DNA of 26,016 nt from CAIOSQ01 sp041178225 (GCA_041178225.1 JBEGVV010000013.1:1-26016), one strand, 5' to 3'. Counted from the first letter of the stretch, positions 16,816 to 24,000 are shown. Numbers and translations: made by a program. Notes: generated by a model not told the origin, from the letters alone.

Positions 16816-17121
16816 ATGTTCCAGGTCCTCATCGTCGTCCACATCATGATCGCGATCGCCCTCGTGGGCGTGGTGCTGGTCCAGCGCAGCGAGGGCGGCG
16901 GCCTCGGCATCGGCGCGTCGGGCGGCATGGGCAGCTTCATGACGGCGCGCGGCACCACGAACCTGCTGACGCGCACCACCGGGATCCTCGCGGCCGCGTT
17001 CATGGTCGTGAGCCTGGCGCTGGCGATCATCGCGGGCGCGGGGCGCGAGCGGCGCTCGATCGTCGACCAGATCCCGGCGGTGCCGGCGCAGCCCAGCACG
17101 CCGGCCCCGCCGACTCGCTGA
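16816..17121 (+). CDS. secG: Preprotein translocase subunit SecG
   Basis: A 101-residue inner-membrane subunit of the SecYEG channel. It has two membrane segments (about 3-22 and 53-75) separated by the conserved cytoplasmic loop with VLVQRSEGGGLG and a Gly-rich stretch (GASGGMGSFMTARG), followed by a short Pro/Ala-rich tail. Length and topology are typical of alphaproteobacterial SecG. The ATG lacks a strong ribosome binding site (only AGG near 16805), but MFQVLIVVH is the conserved start. It sits between tpiA and pyrG, as in many alphaproteobacteria, and a strong hairpin follows it. Confidence 0.95.
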   Translation: MFQVLIVVHIMIAIALVGVVLVQRSEGGGLGIGASGGMGSFMTARGTTNLLTRTTGILAAAFMVVSLALAIIAGAGRERRSIVDQIPAVPAQPSTPAPPTR

Positions 17122-17129
17122 CGACGCCC

Positions 17130-17155
17130 CGGCGCCCGCGAGTCGCGGTGCGCCG
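17130..17155 (+). terminator. secG downstream hairpin
   Basis: CGGCGC (17130-17135) pairs with GCGCCG (17150-17155), and inside it CCGCG (17136-17140) pairs with CGCGG (17144-17148) around an AGT loop, with one bulged T at 17149. This makes an 11-bp stem nine bases after the secG stop. A more A/T-rich stretch (TCAATACAAAG) follows rather than a pure T-run. It probably ends or attenuates transcription before pyrG. Confidence 0.6.
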
Positions 17156-17193
17156 TCAATACAAAGATTCGACTTCGCCGCCCCAGCCGAGGC

Positions 17194-17221
17194 TTGGGTT
17201 CGCGCATCCTCTCGGCTAGTT
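17194..17221 (+). promoter_or_regulatory. Predicted pyrG promoter, nearly abutting the start codon
   Basis: TTGGGT (17194-17199) and CTAGTT (17216-17221) are 16 bases apart. The expected start of transcription, near 17228, is only two or three bases before the pyrG ATG. An inverted repeat, AGCCGAG (17185-17191) and CTCGGCT (17211-17217), overlaps the promoter and could be an operator or a second hairpin. Confidence 0.45.
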
Positions 17222-17230
17222 AGGGCTTCC

Positions 17231-18871
17231 ATGACGCGGTTCATCTTCATAACCGGCGGCGTGGTCTCCTCGCTCGGCAAGGGCCTTGCCTCCGCGGCGC
17301 TCGGCGCGCTCCTCCAGGCGCGCGGCTTCAAGGTCCGCCTGCGCAAGCTCGATCCCTACCTGAACGTCGATCCCGGGACGATGTCGCCCTACCAGCACGG
17401 CGAGGTCTACGTCACCGACGACGGCGCCGAGACCGACCTCGACCTCGGGCACTACGAGCGCTTCACCGGCGTGGCGTCCCGGCAGAGCGACAACATCACC
17501 ACCGGGCGCATCTACTCGAACGTGATCGCGAAGGAGCGCCGCGGCGACTATCTCGGCGCGACCGTGCAGGTGATCCCGCACGTCACCGACGCGATCAAGG
17601 AGTTCGTGGTCTCCGACCTCGACGACGCCGACTTCCTGCTCTGCGAGGTCGGTGGCACGGTCGGCGACATCGAGAGCCTTCCCTTCCTCGAGGCGATCCG
17701 CCAGCTCGGCAACGAGCTCGGCCGCGAGCGCGCGCTCTTCGTGCACCTCACGCTGCTGCCCTGGATCCCGTCGGCGGGAGAGCTCAAGACCAAGCCGACG
17801 CAGCACTCCGTCCAGGAGCTGCAGTCCGTCGGCATCCAGCCCTCGATCCTCCTCTGCCGCAGCGACCGCGAGATGCCTGCCTCCGCGCGCCGCAAGATCG
17901 GGCTGTTCTGCAACATCCGCGAGGACGCGGTCATCCCCGCGCTCGACGCCTCGACCATCTACGAGGTGCCCCTGCAGTACCACGAGGCGGGCTTCGACCG
18001 CGAAGTGCTGCGGCATTTCGGCATGGACGCGCAGCTGGCCGAGACCCCGGACCTCGGCCGCTGGCGCGAGATCGTCCGCCGGATCAAGTCGCCCGAGGGC
18101 GAGGTGCAGATCGCGGTCGTCGGCAAGTACACGAACCTCCTCGACGCCTACAAGTCGCTGGCCGAGGCGCTTGCGCATGGAGGCATCGCCAACAACGTTC
18201 GCGTCCGCCTCAACTGGCTCGACAGCGAGCAGTTCGAGGCCGGCGCGCCGGGATGCTTCGACGCGCTGGATGGCGCGCACGGCATCCTGGTGCCGGGTGG
18301 CTTCGGCGAGCGCGGCGCGGAGGGCAAGATCGCCGCGGTGCGCTACGCGCGCGAGCGGCTGGTCCCCTATTTCGGCATCTGCTTCGGCATGCAGATGGCG
18401 GTCATCGAGGCGGCGCGCTCGCTCTGCGGCATCGACGGCGCGAATTCCTCCGAGTTCGGCCCGACCGGCGAGCCGATCGTCGGCCTGCTCACCGAGTGGG
18501 TGCGCGGCAACAGCGTCGAGAAGCGCGGAGCCGACGACAACAAGGGCGGCACGATGCGCCTGGGCGCCTATGACTGCCTGCTCAAGGCCGGCAGCCGCGT
18601 GCGCGACATCTACGGCGCCGACGCGATCCGCGAGCGCCACCGCCACCGCTACGAGGTCAACATCAACTACAAGCCGCGGCTCGAGGCGGCGGGGCTCAGC
18701 TTCTCGGGCATGTCGCCCGACGGCGAGCTGCCCGAGATCGTCGAGGTCCCGGGCCATCCCTGGTTCGTCGGCGTGCAGTTCCATCCCGAGCTCAAGTCGA
18801 AGCCCTTCGACCCGCACCCGCTCTTCACCTCGTTCATCCGGGCGGCGGTCGAGCAGAGCCGCCTGGTCTGA
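17231..18871 (+). CDS. pyrG: CTP synthase
   Basis: A 546-residue cytoplasmic enzyme that aminates UTP to CTP using ATP and glutamine. The N-terminal amidoligase domain (about 1-268) starts TRFIFITGGVVSSLGKG (P-loop) and contains LDPYLNVDPGTMSPYQHGEVYV. The C-terminal class I glutaminase domain (about 295-546) has C384 in YFGICFGMQ and H518/E520 in VQFHPELKSKP as its triad. Length is normal. The start MTRFIFITGG is the conserved family start; upstream there is only a weak AGGG, and the predicted promoter is so close that a leaderless mRNA is possible. The stop overlaps the kdsA start by one base (TGATG), coupling the two. CTP also feeds KDO activation, a link to kdsA. Confidence 0.98.
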   Translation: MTRFIFITGGVVSSLGKGLASAALGALLQARGFKVRLRKLDPYLNVDPGTMSPYQHGEVYVTDDGAETDLDLGHYERFTGVASRQSDNITTGRIYSNVIAKERRGDYLGATVQVIPHVTDAIKEFVVSDLDDADFLLCEVGGTVGDIESLPFLEAIRQLGNELGRERALFVHLTLLPWIPSAGELKTKPTQHSVQELQSVGIQPSILLCRSDREMPASARRKIGLFCNIREDAVIPALDASTIYEVPLQYHEAGFDREVLRHFGMDAQLAETPDLGRWREIVRRIKSPEGEVQIAVVGKYTNLLDAYKSLAEALAHGGIANNVRVRLNWLDSEQFEAGAPGCFDALDGAHGILVPGGFGERGAEGKIAAVRYARERLVPYFGICFGMQMAVIEAARSLCGIDGANSSEFGPTGEPIVGLLTEWVRGNSVEKRGADDNKGGTMRLGAYDCLLKAGSRVRDIYGADAIRERHRHRYEVNINYKPRLEAAGLSFSGMSPDGELPEIVEVPGHPWFVGVQFHPELKSKPFDPHPLFTSFIRAAVEQSRLV

Positions 18872-19734
18872 TGGCGATGGCGCCCGCGACGCAAGCGCGC
18901 CTCGTCGAGATCGGCGGCCTCGCCCTCGCCAACGACCGGCCCTTCGTCCTGATCGCGGGCCCCTGCCAGCTCGAGAGCCGCGACCACGCGCTCGAGACAA
19001 GCGCCGCGCTGGCCGAGATGACCGCGCGGCTGGGGATCGGGCTCGTCTACAAGACCAGCTTCGACAAGGCGAACCGCACCTCCGCCGGCGCCGCGCGCGG
19101 GCTTGGCCTCGAGCGCTCGCTGCCGATCTTCGCGGAGATCCGCGAGCGCCATGGCTGCCCCGTCCTGACGGACGTGCACGACGCCGCGCAATGCGCCGAG
19201 GTCGCGCAGGCCGTCGATGTCCTCCAGATCCCGGCCTTCCTGTGCCGGCAGACCGACCTGCTGCTCGCCGCGGCGCGCACGGGCAGGGCGGTCAACGTCA
19301 AGAAGGGCCAGTTCCTCGCGCCCTGGGACATGCGCAACGTGGCGGCGAAGATCGCCGGCGCCGGCAACGAGCGCATCCTGCTGACCGAGCGCGGCGTGTC
19401 CTTCGGCTACAACACGCTGGTCAACGACATGCGCGCGCTGCCGATCATGGCGGAGACCGGCTACCCGGTCGTGATCGACGCGACCCATTCGGTGCAGCAG
19501 CCCGGCGGCAAGGGCACGTCCTCGGGCGGGCAGCGCGAGTTCGTGCCCGCGGTCGCGCGCGCCGCGGTGGCGCTCGGCGTCGCCGCCGTGTTCATCGAGA
19601 CGCACCAGGACCCCGACGCGGCGCCCTCCGACGGCCCCAACATGGTGCGGCTGCGCGACATGCCATCGCTGCTCGCGGAACTGCAGGCCTTCGACAGGCT
19701 CGCCAAGGCGAACCCGCTGCGCAGGCTCGACTGA
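18871..19734 (+). CDS. kdsA: 3-deoxy-8-phosphooctulonate synthase (KDO-8-P synthase)
   Basis: A 287-residue cytoplasmic enzyme that condenses phosphoenolpyruvate with arabinose 5-phosphate to KDO 8-phosphate for lipopolysaccharide. Family segments are AGPCQLESRDHALE (about 29-42), YKTSFDKANRTS, LQIPAFLCRQTDLL, VNVKKGQFLAPWDM and IDATHSVQQPGG. C32 in the GPC motif, the His of ATHSV, the Glu of FIETHQ and the Asp of PSDGPN match the metal ligands of metal-dependent KDO-8-P synthases (Aquifex type); the E. coli enzyme has Asn in place of this Cys. The start overlaps the pyrG stop by one base. Its presence implies a KDO-containing lipopolysaccharide. In many alphaproteobacteria eno follows directly; here three other genes intervene. 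Confidence 0.97.
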   Translation: MAMAPATQARLVEIGGLALANDRPFVLIAGPCQLESRDHALETSAALAEMTARLGIGLVYKTSFDKANRTSAGAARGLGLERSLPIFAEIRERHGCPVLTDVHDAAQCAEVAQAVDVLQIPAFLCRQTDLLLAAARTGRAVNVKKGQFLAPWDMRNVAAKIAGAGNERILLTERGVSFGYNTLVNDMRALPIMAETGYPVVIDATHSVQQPGGKGTSSGGQREFVPAVARAAVALGVAAVFIETHQDPDAAPSDGPNMVRLRDMPSLLAELQAFDRLAKANPLRRLD

Positions 19735-19745
19735 GGCTTCGCCTC
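19733..19745. terminator. Small hairpin between convergent kdsA and cdd
   Basis: GAGGC (19733-19737) and GCCTC (19741-19745) form a 5-bp stem with a TTC loop. The stem begins inside the kdsA stop codon and lies 11 bases from the cdd stop. It could act in both directions, but it is short and lacks a T-run. Confidence 0.3.
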
Positions 19746-19756
19746 GGCCCTGCGCG

Positions 19757-20668
19757 TCAGCCGTGGCGCGCGGCGCGCAGGTGCAGGCGCACGCCGGGTG
19801 CCGTGGCGACCAGCAGCGTGCGCGCCACGGCGGCGTGGTCGACCAGCGCATGGCCGACGGCGACCAGCGTCGCGGCGACGATCTCGTCGCCCTCGAGGCC
19901 TTCCATGACTCGCCGCGACAGCGCCATGGCCAGCGGCGCGAGGCCGGGGTTGTGGGCGGCGCTCTCGGCGTAGCTGCCGTCGACCAGCGCGCCGGAGCGC
20001 AGGCGCAGCGCGACGCCCGCCTCGGCGCCGGTATAGGGCGCGTAGCTGCGTCGCGCGGCCGCGAGCGCCGCCAGCGCGAGCGCGTCCCCGTCGCCGCCAT
20101 CGAACTCGATGCCGGGACGCTGGCCCGCGAGCAGGCCGCCGGCGCGGCCGAGGTCGGCGGGGCCGAAGGCGCGCGGAAGGAGCTCGGCGAGCGTGGCCGG
20201 CGCCTCGCCGCGCACGAGTATGGCCACGCGCGACGGGTCGCCGAGCTCCATCAGGAACTGCCGGCACAGGCCGCAGGGCGCCGCGTCCACGGCGATCGCG
20301 TCGATCGCCGCCTCGCCGGCGGTCCAGGCGCGCGCGGCGGCAGCCTGCTCGGCATGCACGGAGGTCCAGGGCGAGGTCCCCGGGAACTCGAGGTTGGCGC
20401 CGCAATAGATCGCGCCCGAGGCGCCGCGCGCCACCGCGCCGACGAAGAAGCCGGAGATCGGCGGCCGCGCATAGGCGGCGGCGACGGGCAGCAGCGCCTG
20501 CAGCAGCGCGTCCGCGTCGAGGCCGGAGGCCTGCGCGATGAAGCGGGCCTGCTGCGGCGACAGCACGCCGGCGAAGTCGAGCGGCGCCACGGCCTCCACG
20601 AGCGCCTTCCGGCCGGCGGCCGGGAAGGCGGCGACCGCGCTGGACAGCGACTGCGTCTCGCCTAGCAT
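19757..20668 (-). CDS. cdd: Cytidine deaminase, E. coli (dimeric, two-domain) type
   Basis: A cytoplasmic zinc enzyme that deaminates cytidine and deoxycytidine in pyrimidine salvage. With ATG 20668 it has 303 residues, close to the 294 of E. coli Cdd. Zinc and catalytic residues are H105 and E107 (SVHAEQ) and C132 and C135 (PCGLCRQ), after YCGANLEF; all match E. coli at an offset of three. The C-terminal half is the degenerate second deaminase domain of this class (AARRSYAPYTGAEAGVALRL). The start is uncertain: a TTG at 20680 has GGAGAAGG five bases upstream, a better placed binding site than that of the ATG, and would add four residues. It is convergent with kdsA and divergent from the dehalogenase-like gene 40 bases away. 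Confidence 0.9.
   Translation of the reverse strand: MLGETQSLSSAVAAFPAAGRKALVEAVAPLDFAGVLSPQQARFIAQASGLDADALLQALLPVAAAYARPPISGFFVGAVARGASGAIYCGANLEFPGTSPWTSVHAEQAAAARAWTAGEAAIDAIAVDAAPCGLCRQFLMELGDPSRVAILVRGEAPATLAELLPRAFGPADLGRAGGLLAGQRPGIEFDGGDGDALALAALAAARRSYAPYTGAEAGVALRLRSGALVDGSYAESAAHNPGLAPLAMALSRRVMEGLEGDEIVAATLVAVGHALVDHAAVARTLLVATAPGVRLHLRAARHG
20641..20668 (+). promoter_or_regulatory. Possible promoter of the HAD gene, inside the start of cdd
   Basis: TGGACA (20641-20646) and TAGCAT (20663-20668) are 16 bases apart, within the first codons of cdd on the other strand. Transcription would begin near 20675, downstream of the in-frame ATG at 20667, which supports GTG 20709 as the HAD gene start. 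Confidence 0.35.
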
Positions 20669-20708
20669 GGGCTCGTCCAATCCATCCTTCTCCCCCGGGG
20701 CAAGCATC

Positions 20709-21425
20709 GTGAAGCCGTCCGAGTCCATCAAGGCCGTCGTCTTCGACGTCTTCGGCACCTGCGTCGACTGGCGCAGCGGCGTCGCGCGCGAGGTCGCGCT
20801 CGCCGCGGCGCGGCGTTCCGTCGCGATCGACGCGCATGGCTTCGCGGACGCCTGGCGCGGGCGCTACCAGCCCGCCATGGAGGAGGTCCGCTCGGGGCGG
20901 CGCCCATGGACGATCCTCGACGTCCTGCATCGCGAGAGCCTCGACGCGCTGCTGCCGAAATTCGGCCTCGGCATGCTCGACGAGGCGGAGCGCCGCGACC
21001 TCGTGCGCGCCTGGCACCGGCTCGATCCCTGGCCCGACGTCGTCGACGGACTGTCGCGGCTGCGCCGCCGCTACATCATCGCGCCGATGTCCAACGGCAA
21101 CGTCGCGCTGCTGCTCAACATGGCGCGGCGCGCGGGCCTGCCCTGGGACCTGATCCTCGGCGCGGAGACCAGCCGCGCCTACAAGCCGCTGCCCGAGGCC
21201 TATCTCAATGGCGTGGCCATGCTCGGCCTCGAGCCGGGCGAGGTCATGCTCGGCGCCGCGCACGAGGACGACCTGCGCGCCGCGCGCGCCGCCGGGCTGC
21301 GCACGGGCTTCGTGGCGCGGCCGCTGGAGTTCGGCGAGGGCCGCCGGACCGACCGCGGCGACGCCGGTCCGTGGGACGTCGTCGCGCGCGACTTCGGCGA
21401 GCTCGCCGCGCGGCTGGATTGCTGA
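20709..21425 (+). CDS. Haloacid dehalogenase type II family hydrolase
   Basis: A 238-residue HAD-superfamily protein. Motif I is VVFDVFGTCVDWR with nucleophile D13; motif II is APMSNGN; motif III/IV residues are in SRAYKPLPEAYLNGV and AAHEDDLRAARAAGLRTGFV. This order and the DVFGTxVDWR form match the L-2-haloacid dehalogenase/haloacetate dehalogenase subfamily, although many members are phosphatases of unknown substrate. The GTG start at 20709 gives the usual family length; ATG 20667 is in frame but would lie ahead of the likely transcription start and adds an unconserved Ser/Pro-rich leader. It stands 17 bases ahead of the ureidoglycolate-lyase-like gene and is probably cotranscribed with it. 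Confidence 0.85.
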   Translation: MKPSESIKAVVFDVFGTCVDWRSGVAREVALAAARRSVAIDAHGFADAWRGRYQPAMEEVRSGRRPWTILDVLHRESLDALLPKFGLGMLDEAERRDLVRAWHRLDPWPDVVDGLSRLRRRYIIAPMSNGNVALLLNMARRAGLPWDLILGAETSRAYKPLPEAYLNGVAMLGLEPGEVMLGAAHEDDLRAARAAGLRTGFVARPLEFGEGRRTDRGDAGPWDVVARDFGELAARLDC

Positions 21426-21442
21426 GGCGGGGAGGGGACGCG

Positions 21443-22138
21443 ATGGCCATGGGCGTCGAGGCGATCCCGGGGGTGGCGTCGCGGCCCGACGTGCCGCGCT
21501 ACGACGACCCGCCCATCGGCCGGGGCCTGCGGCTCGTGGAGGCGCCGCTGGTCGTGGCGACGGAGGAGAGCCTGCGCGGCTACGGGCGGCTGGTCGACGA
21601 CCCGGATCGCTGCCGGATCGAGATCGTCCGCTGGCCCGCGCGGGGCTGGCGCCCGGTCGACCCGGATTGCGGCGACGAGGGCGGCATCACGGCGGGCGAG
21701 TTCGCGAGCGAATGGCGCGACGGCCGACTGCACGGCGCCAATGGCGCGGTGGGCGGCGCCTATGTCATCGGCCTCGGGAGCCGGCCGGATGCGGCGGATG
21801 GCGGCGGACCCGGGCGGCGCGTCCTGCTCTGGCACGCCAACTACCATCCCGATGGCGGGCAGATGTTCTTCCCGAAGGCGCGCGCGCCCTTCGTCGTGCC
21901 GATGGCCCTGCCTGGCGACGACGTGCGGCCCGAGCATTTCGTGAACTTCTGGTTCGACGGCTCGCGCGGCCTGTGCATGCACCCGGACATCTGGCACGAG
22001 GGCGTGTTCCCCTGCGGACCGTCCGGTGCCTTCATCGACCGGCAGGGCGCCGTGCACGCGCGGGTGAGCTGCGAGTTCCCGCGGGAGTTCGGCTGCCTGC
22101 TGTCCTGCGAATTGCCGCTGTCGCCGCCCGGCGGTTGA
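21443..22138 (+). CDS. Ureidoglycolate lyase-like cupin protein
   Basis: A 231-residue protein resembling the ureidoglycolate lyase (AllA-type) cupin family. The recognisable core is LLWHANYHPDGGQMFFP, FVVPMALPGDDVRPEHFVNFWF and CMHPDIWHEGVFP (H180 and H185), which would form the substrate pocket of the beta-barrel. Known members cleave ureidoglycolate to glyoxylate and urea in purine breakdown. No other allantoin or purine gene is present, so the substrate here is open. A short unconserved N-terminus (about 25 residues) precedes the conserved part. ATG 21443 has GGGGAGGGG five bases upstream. It probably forms a two-gene unit with the HAD hydrolase. Its stop sits in the loop of a small hairpin (GGCGG, TTGAG, CCGCC). 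Confidence 0.7.
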   Translation: MAMGVEAIPGVASRPDVPRYDDPPIGRGLRLVEAPLVVATEESLRGYGRLVDDPDRCRIEIVRWPARGWRPVDPDCGDEGGITAGEFASEWRDGRLHGANGAVGGAYVIGLGSRPDAADGGGPGRRVLLWHANYHPDGGQMFFPKARAPFVVPMALPGDDVRPEHFVNFWFDGSRGLCMHPDIWHEGVFPCGPSGAFIDRQGAVHARVSCEFPREFGCLLSCELPLSPPGG

Positions 22139-22162
22139 GCCGCCGCGGCGCCCCTGCTAGAC
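22135..22162 (+). promoter_or_regulatory. Predicted eno promoter
   Basis: TTGAGC (22135-22140) and CTAGAC (22157-22162) are 16 bases apart; the -35 overlaps the stop codon of the preceding gene. GCTAGACC resembles the Caulobacter housekeeping -10 (GCTANAWC). The leader to ATG 22192 would be about 23 bases and contains GGAGA at 22179-22183. Confidence 0.5.
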
Positions 22163-22191
22163 CGCGCACCCACACGACGGAGACCGCCGAG

Positions 22192-23472
22192 ATGACAGCC
22201 ATCACCGACATCCGCGCGCGCGAGGTCCTCGACAGCCGCGGAAACCCGACCGTCGAGGTCGACGTGCGCCTCGCCGACGGCACGCTGGGTCGCGCGGCGG
22301 TGCCGTCCGGCGCTTCCACCGGCGCGCACGAGGCGGTCGAGCTGCGCGACGGCGACAAGTCCCGCTATGGCGGCAAGGGCGTGCGCAGGGCGGTCGACGC
22401 GGTGAATGGCGAGGTCTTCGACGCGCTGTCGGGCCTCGACGCCGAGGACCAGCTGCATGTCGACGCGCTGCTCCGCCGCCTGGACGGGACGCCGAACAAG
22501 TCGCGCCTCGGCGCCAACGCGACGCTCGGCGTCAGCCTCGCGGTGGCGAAGGCCGCGGCGGCGGCGCGCGGCCAGGCGCTGTTCCGCTATGTCGGCGGGG
22601 CGCGCGCGCATGTCCTGCCCGTGCCGATGATGAACATCGTCAACGGCGGCGCGCATGCCGACAACCCGATCGACTTCCAGGAATTCATGGTCATGCCCGT
22701 CGGCGCGCCGAGCTTCCCGGAGGCGCTGCGCATGGGCGCGGAGATCTTCCACGCCCTGAAGAAGCGCCTGGCCGAGGCCGGCCACGCGACCAACGTGGGC
22801 GACGAAGGCGGCTTCGCGCCGAACCTCCGGAGCGCCGACGAGGCGCTGGCCTTCGTCGCCAAGGCGGTGGAGGCCGCGGGCTATCGCCTGGGCGACCAGG
22901 TGGCGCTGGCGCTCGACGTCGCCTCTACGGAGTTCTTCCGCGACGGCCGCTACGTGATGGAGGGCGAGGGGCGCACGCTCGACGCGGGCGGCATGGTCCG
23001 GCTCTACGAGGAACTCTGCGCCCGCTACCCGATCGTCTCGATCGAGGACGGCATGGCCGAGGACGACTGGGCCGGCTGGAAGGCGCTGACCGACGCGCTC
23101 GGCGCGAAGGTGCAACTGGTCGGCGACGACCTCTTCGTGACCAATCCCGGGCGGCTCGCCGACGGGATCTCGCGCGGCGTCGCCAACGCGATCCTCGTCA
23201 AGGTGAACCAGATCGGCACGCTCTCCGAGACCCTCGAGGCGGTCGACATGGCGCATCGCGCCGGCTACCGCGCGGTGATGTCCCACCGCTCCGGCGAGAC
23301 CGAGGACGCCACTATCGCCGACCTCGCCGTCGCCACGAATTGCGGGCAGATCAAGACCGGCTCGCTGTCGCGCTCCGATCGCCTCGCCAAGTACAACCAG
23401 CTGCTCCGCATCGACGAGGCACTCGGTCCCGTCGCCGCCTACGCGGGCCGGTCGGCGCTCCGCCGGGGCTGA
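22192..23472 (+). CDS. eno: Enolase
   Basis: A 426-residue enzyme that dehydrates 2-phosphoglycerate to phosphoenolpyruvate, and in many bacteria a degradosome partner. It starts TDIRAREVLDSRGNPTVEVDV. The mobile loop is SGASTGAHEAVELRD; acid residue E205 lies in VGDEGGFAPNL; magnesium ligands lie in ALDVASTEF, SIEDGMAEDDW and GDDLFVTN; the catalytic base is K337 in ILVKVNQIGTLSET; and MSHRSGETED follows. Length is normal. GGAGA is eight bases before the ATG. The stop codon forms the loop of a strong hairpin. Eno supplies phosphoenolpyruvate, a substrate of the nearby KdsA. Confidence 0.98.
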   Translation: MTAITDIRAREVLDSRGNPTVEVDVRLADGTLGRAAVPSGASTGAHEAVELRDGDKSRYGGKGVRRAVDAVNGEVFDALSGLDAEDQLHVDALLRRLDGTPNKSRLGANATLGVSLAVAKAAAAARGQALFRYVGGARAHVLPVPMMNIVNGGAHADNPIDFQEFMVMPVGAPSFPEALRMGAEIFHALKKRLAEAGHATNVGDEGGFAPNLRSADEALAFVAKAVEAAGYRLGDQVALALDVASTEFFRDGRYVMEGEGRTLDAGGMVRLYEELCARYPIVSIEDGMAEDDWAGWKALTDALGAKVQLVGDDLFVTNPGRLADGISRGVANAILVKVNQIGTLSETLEAVDMAHRAGYRAVMSHRSGETEDATIADLAVATNCGQIKTGSLSRSDRLAKYNQLLRIDEALGPVAAYAGRSALRRG

Positions 23473-23482
23473 GCCCCGGCGG
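23460..23482 (+). terminator. eno stop-codon hairpin
   Basis: CCGCCGGGGC (23460-23469) and GCCCCGGCGG (23473-23482) form a perfect 10-bp, all-G/C stem whose three-base loop is the TGA stop codon of eno. No T-run follows. It may protect the eno mRNA 3' end or promote termination, and could influence termination of translation. Confidence 0.55.
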
Positions 23483-23596
23483 CCTGCCGCACCGCCAGGC
23501 GCCGCTGGCCCGAGGGCGGGTGGAGGCGCATCGCCCTGCCATTGCCTGCTGCCGCGACCCTTGGCGGCGGGATCGAACGAGACTGGTGAAATATTG

Positions 23597-23624
23597 TTGA
23601 CCCGGTCGCGGCACGCGTGATTCC
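23597..23624 (+). promoter_or_regulatory. Possible ftsB promoter
   Basis: TTGACC (23597-23602) is a strong -35 match in an A/T-richer patch (GAAATATTGTTGACC). Sixteen bases later there is only GATTCC (23619-23624), a weak -10. If used, transcription would begin about five bases before the ftsB ATG. The rest of the 164-base eno-ftsB gap shows only G/C-rich short repeats. Confidence 0.35.
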
Positions 23625-23636
23625 CTGCGCGCGCTC

Positions 23637-23963
23637 ATGGGGATCCTCGTCGAAATCAAGCGCCGGGCCGGGGACGCGATCGCGCCCGTGCTTGGCGTCT
23701 GCGTCGTCGGCTACTTCGCCTACCACAGCATCGTGGGCGATCGCGGCCTCGCGGCCTGGATCCACCTCGACGAGCAGATCCGCACCGCGTCGGCGCGGCT
23801 TTCCGACCTTCGCGCGGAGCGCGAGACGCTCGAGCGACGCGTCACGCTCCTGAGCCCCCAGAACCTCGACCGCGACCTGCTGGACGAGCGCGTGCGCCTC
23901 ATCCTGAACTTCGCGCATCGCGACGAGATCGTCGTGCTCGAGCGGGGAACTGGCGGCCGCTGA
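23637..23963 (+). CDS. ftsB: Septum formation initiator, FtsB/DivIC family
   Basis: A 108-residue bitopic inner-membrane division protein. One membrane segment (about 18-35, APVLGVCVVGYFAYHSIV) is followed by a heptad-rich coiled coil (about 43-70, with ASARLSDLRAERETLERRV) and a short C-terminal tail, the layout of FtsB/DivIC. It is expected to join FtsL and FtsQ in the divisome. The position between eno and pdhA is the standard alphaproteobacterial one. ATG 23637 is the first usable start after an in-frame TGA at 23598 and has no ribosome binding site, so the mRNA may be leaderless. Family assignment rests on topology and context because the sequence is poorly conserved. Confidence 0.87.
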   Translation: MGILVEIKRRAGDAIAPVLGVCVVGYFAYHSIVGDRGLAAWIHLDEQIRTASARLSDLRAERETLERRVTLLSPQNLDRDLLDERVRLILNFAHRDEIVVLERGTGGR

Positions 23964-24000
23964 AGCCCGGTCGTCCAGCGGCACGTGGACGCGGCGCGCG

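Noticed and set aside
17216..19000. 594-codon minus-strand open frame opposite pyrG and kdsA
   Set aside because: It is an antisense shadow with biased composition and no recognisable motif.
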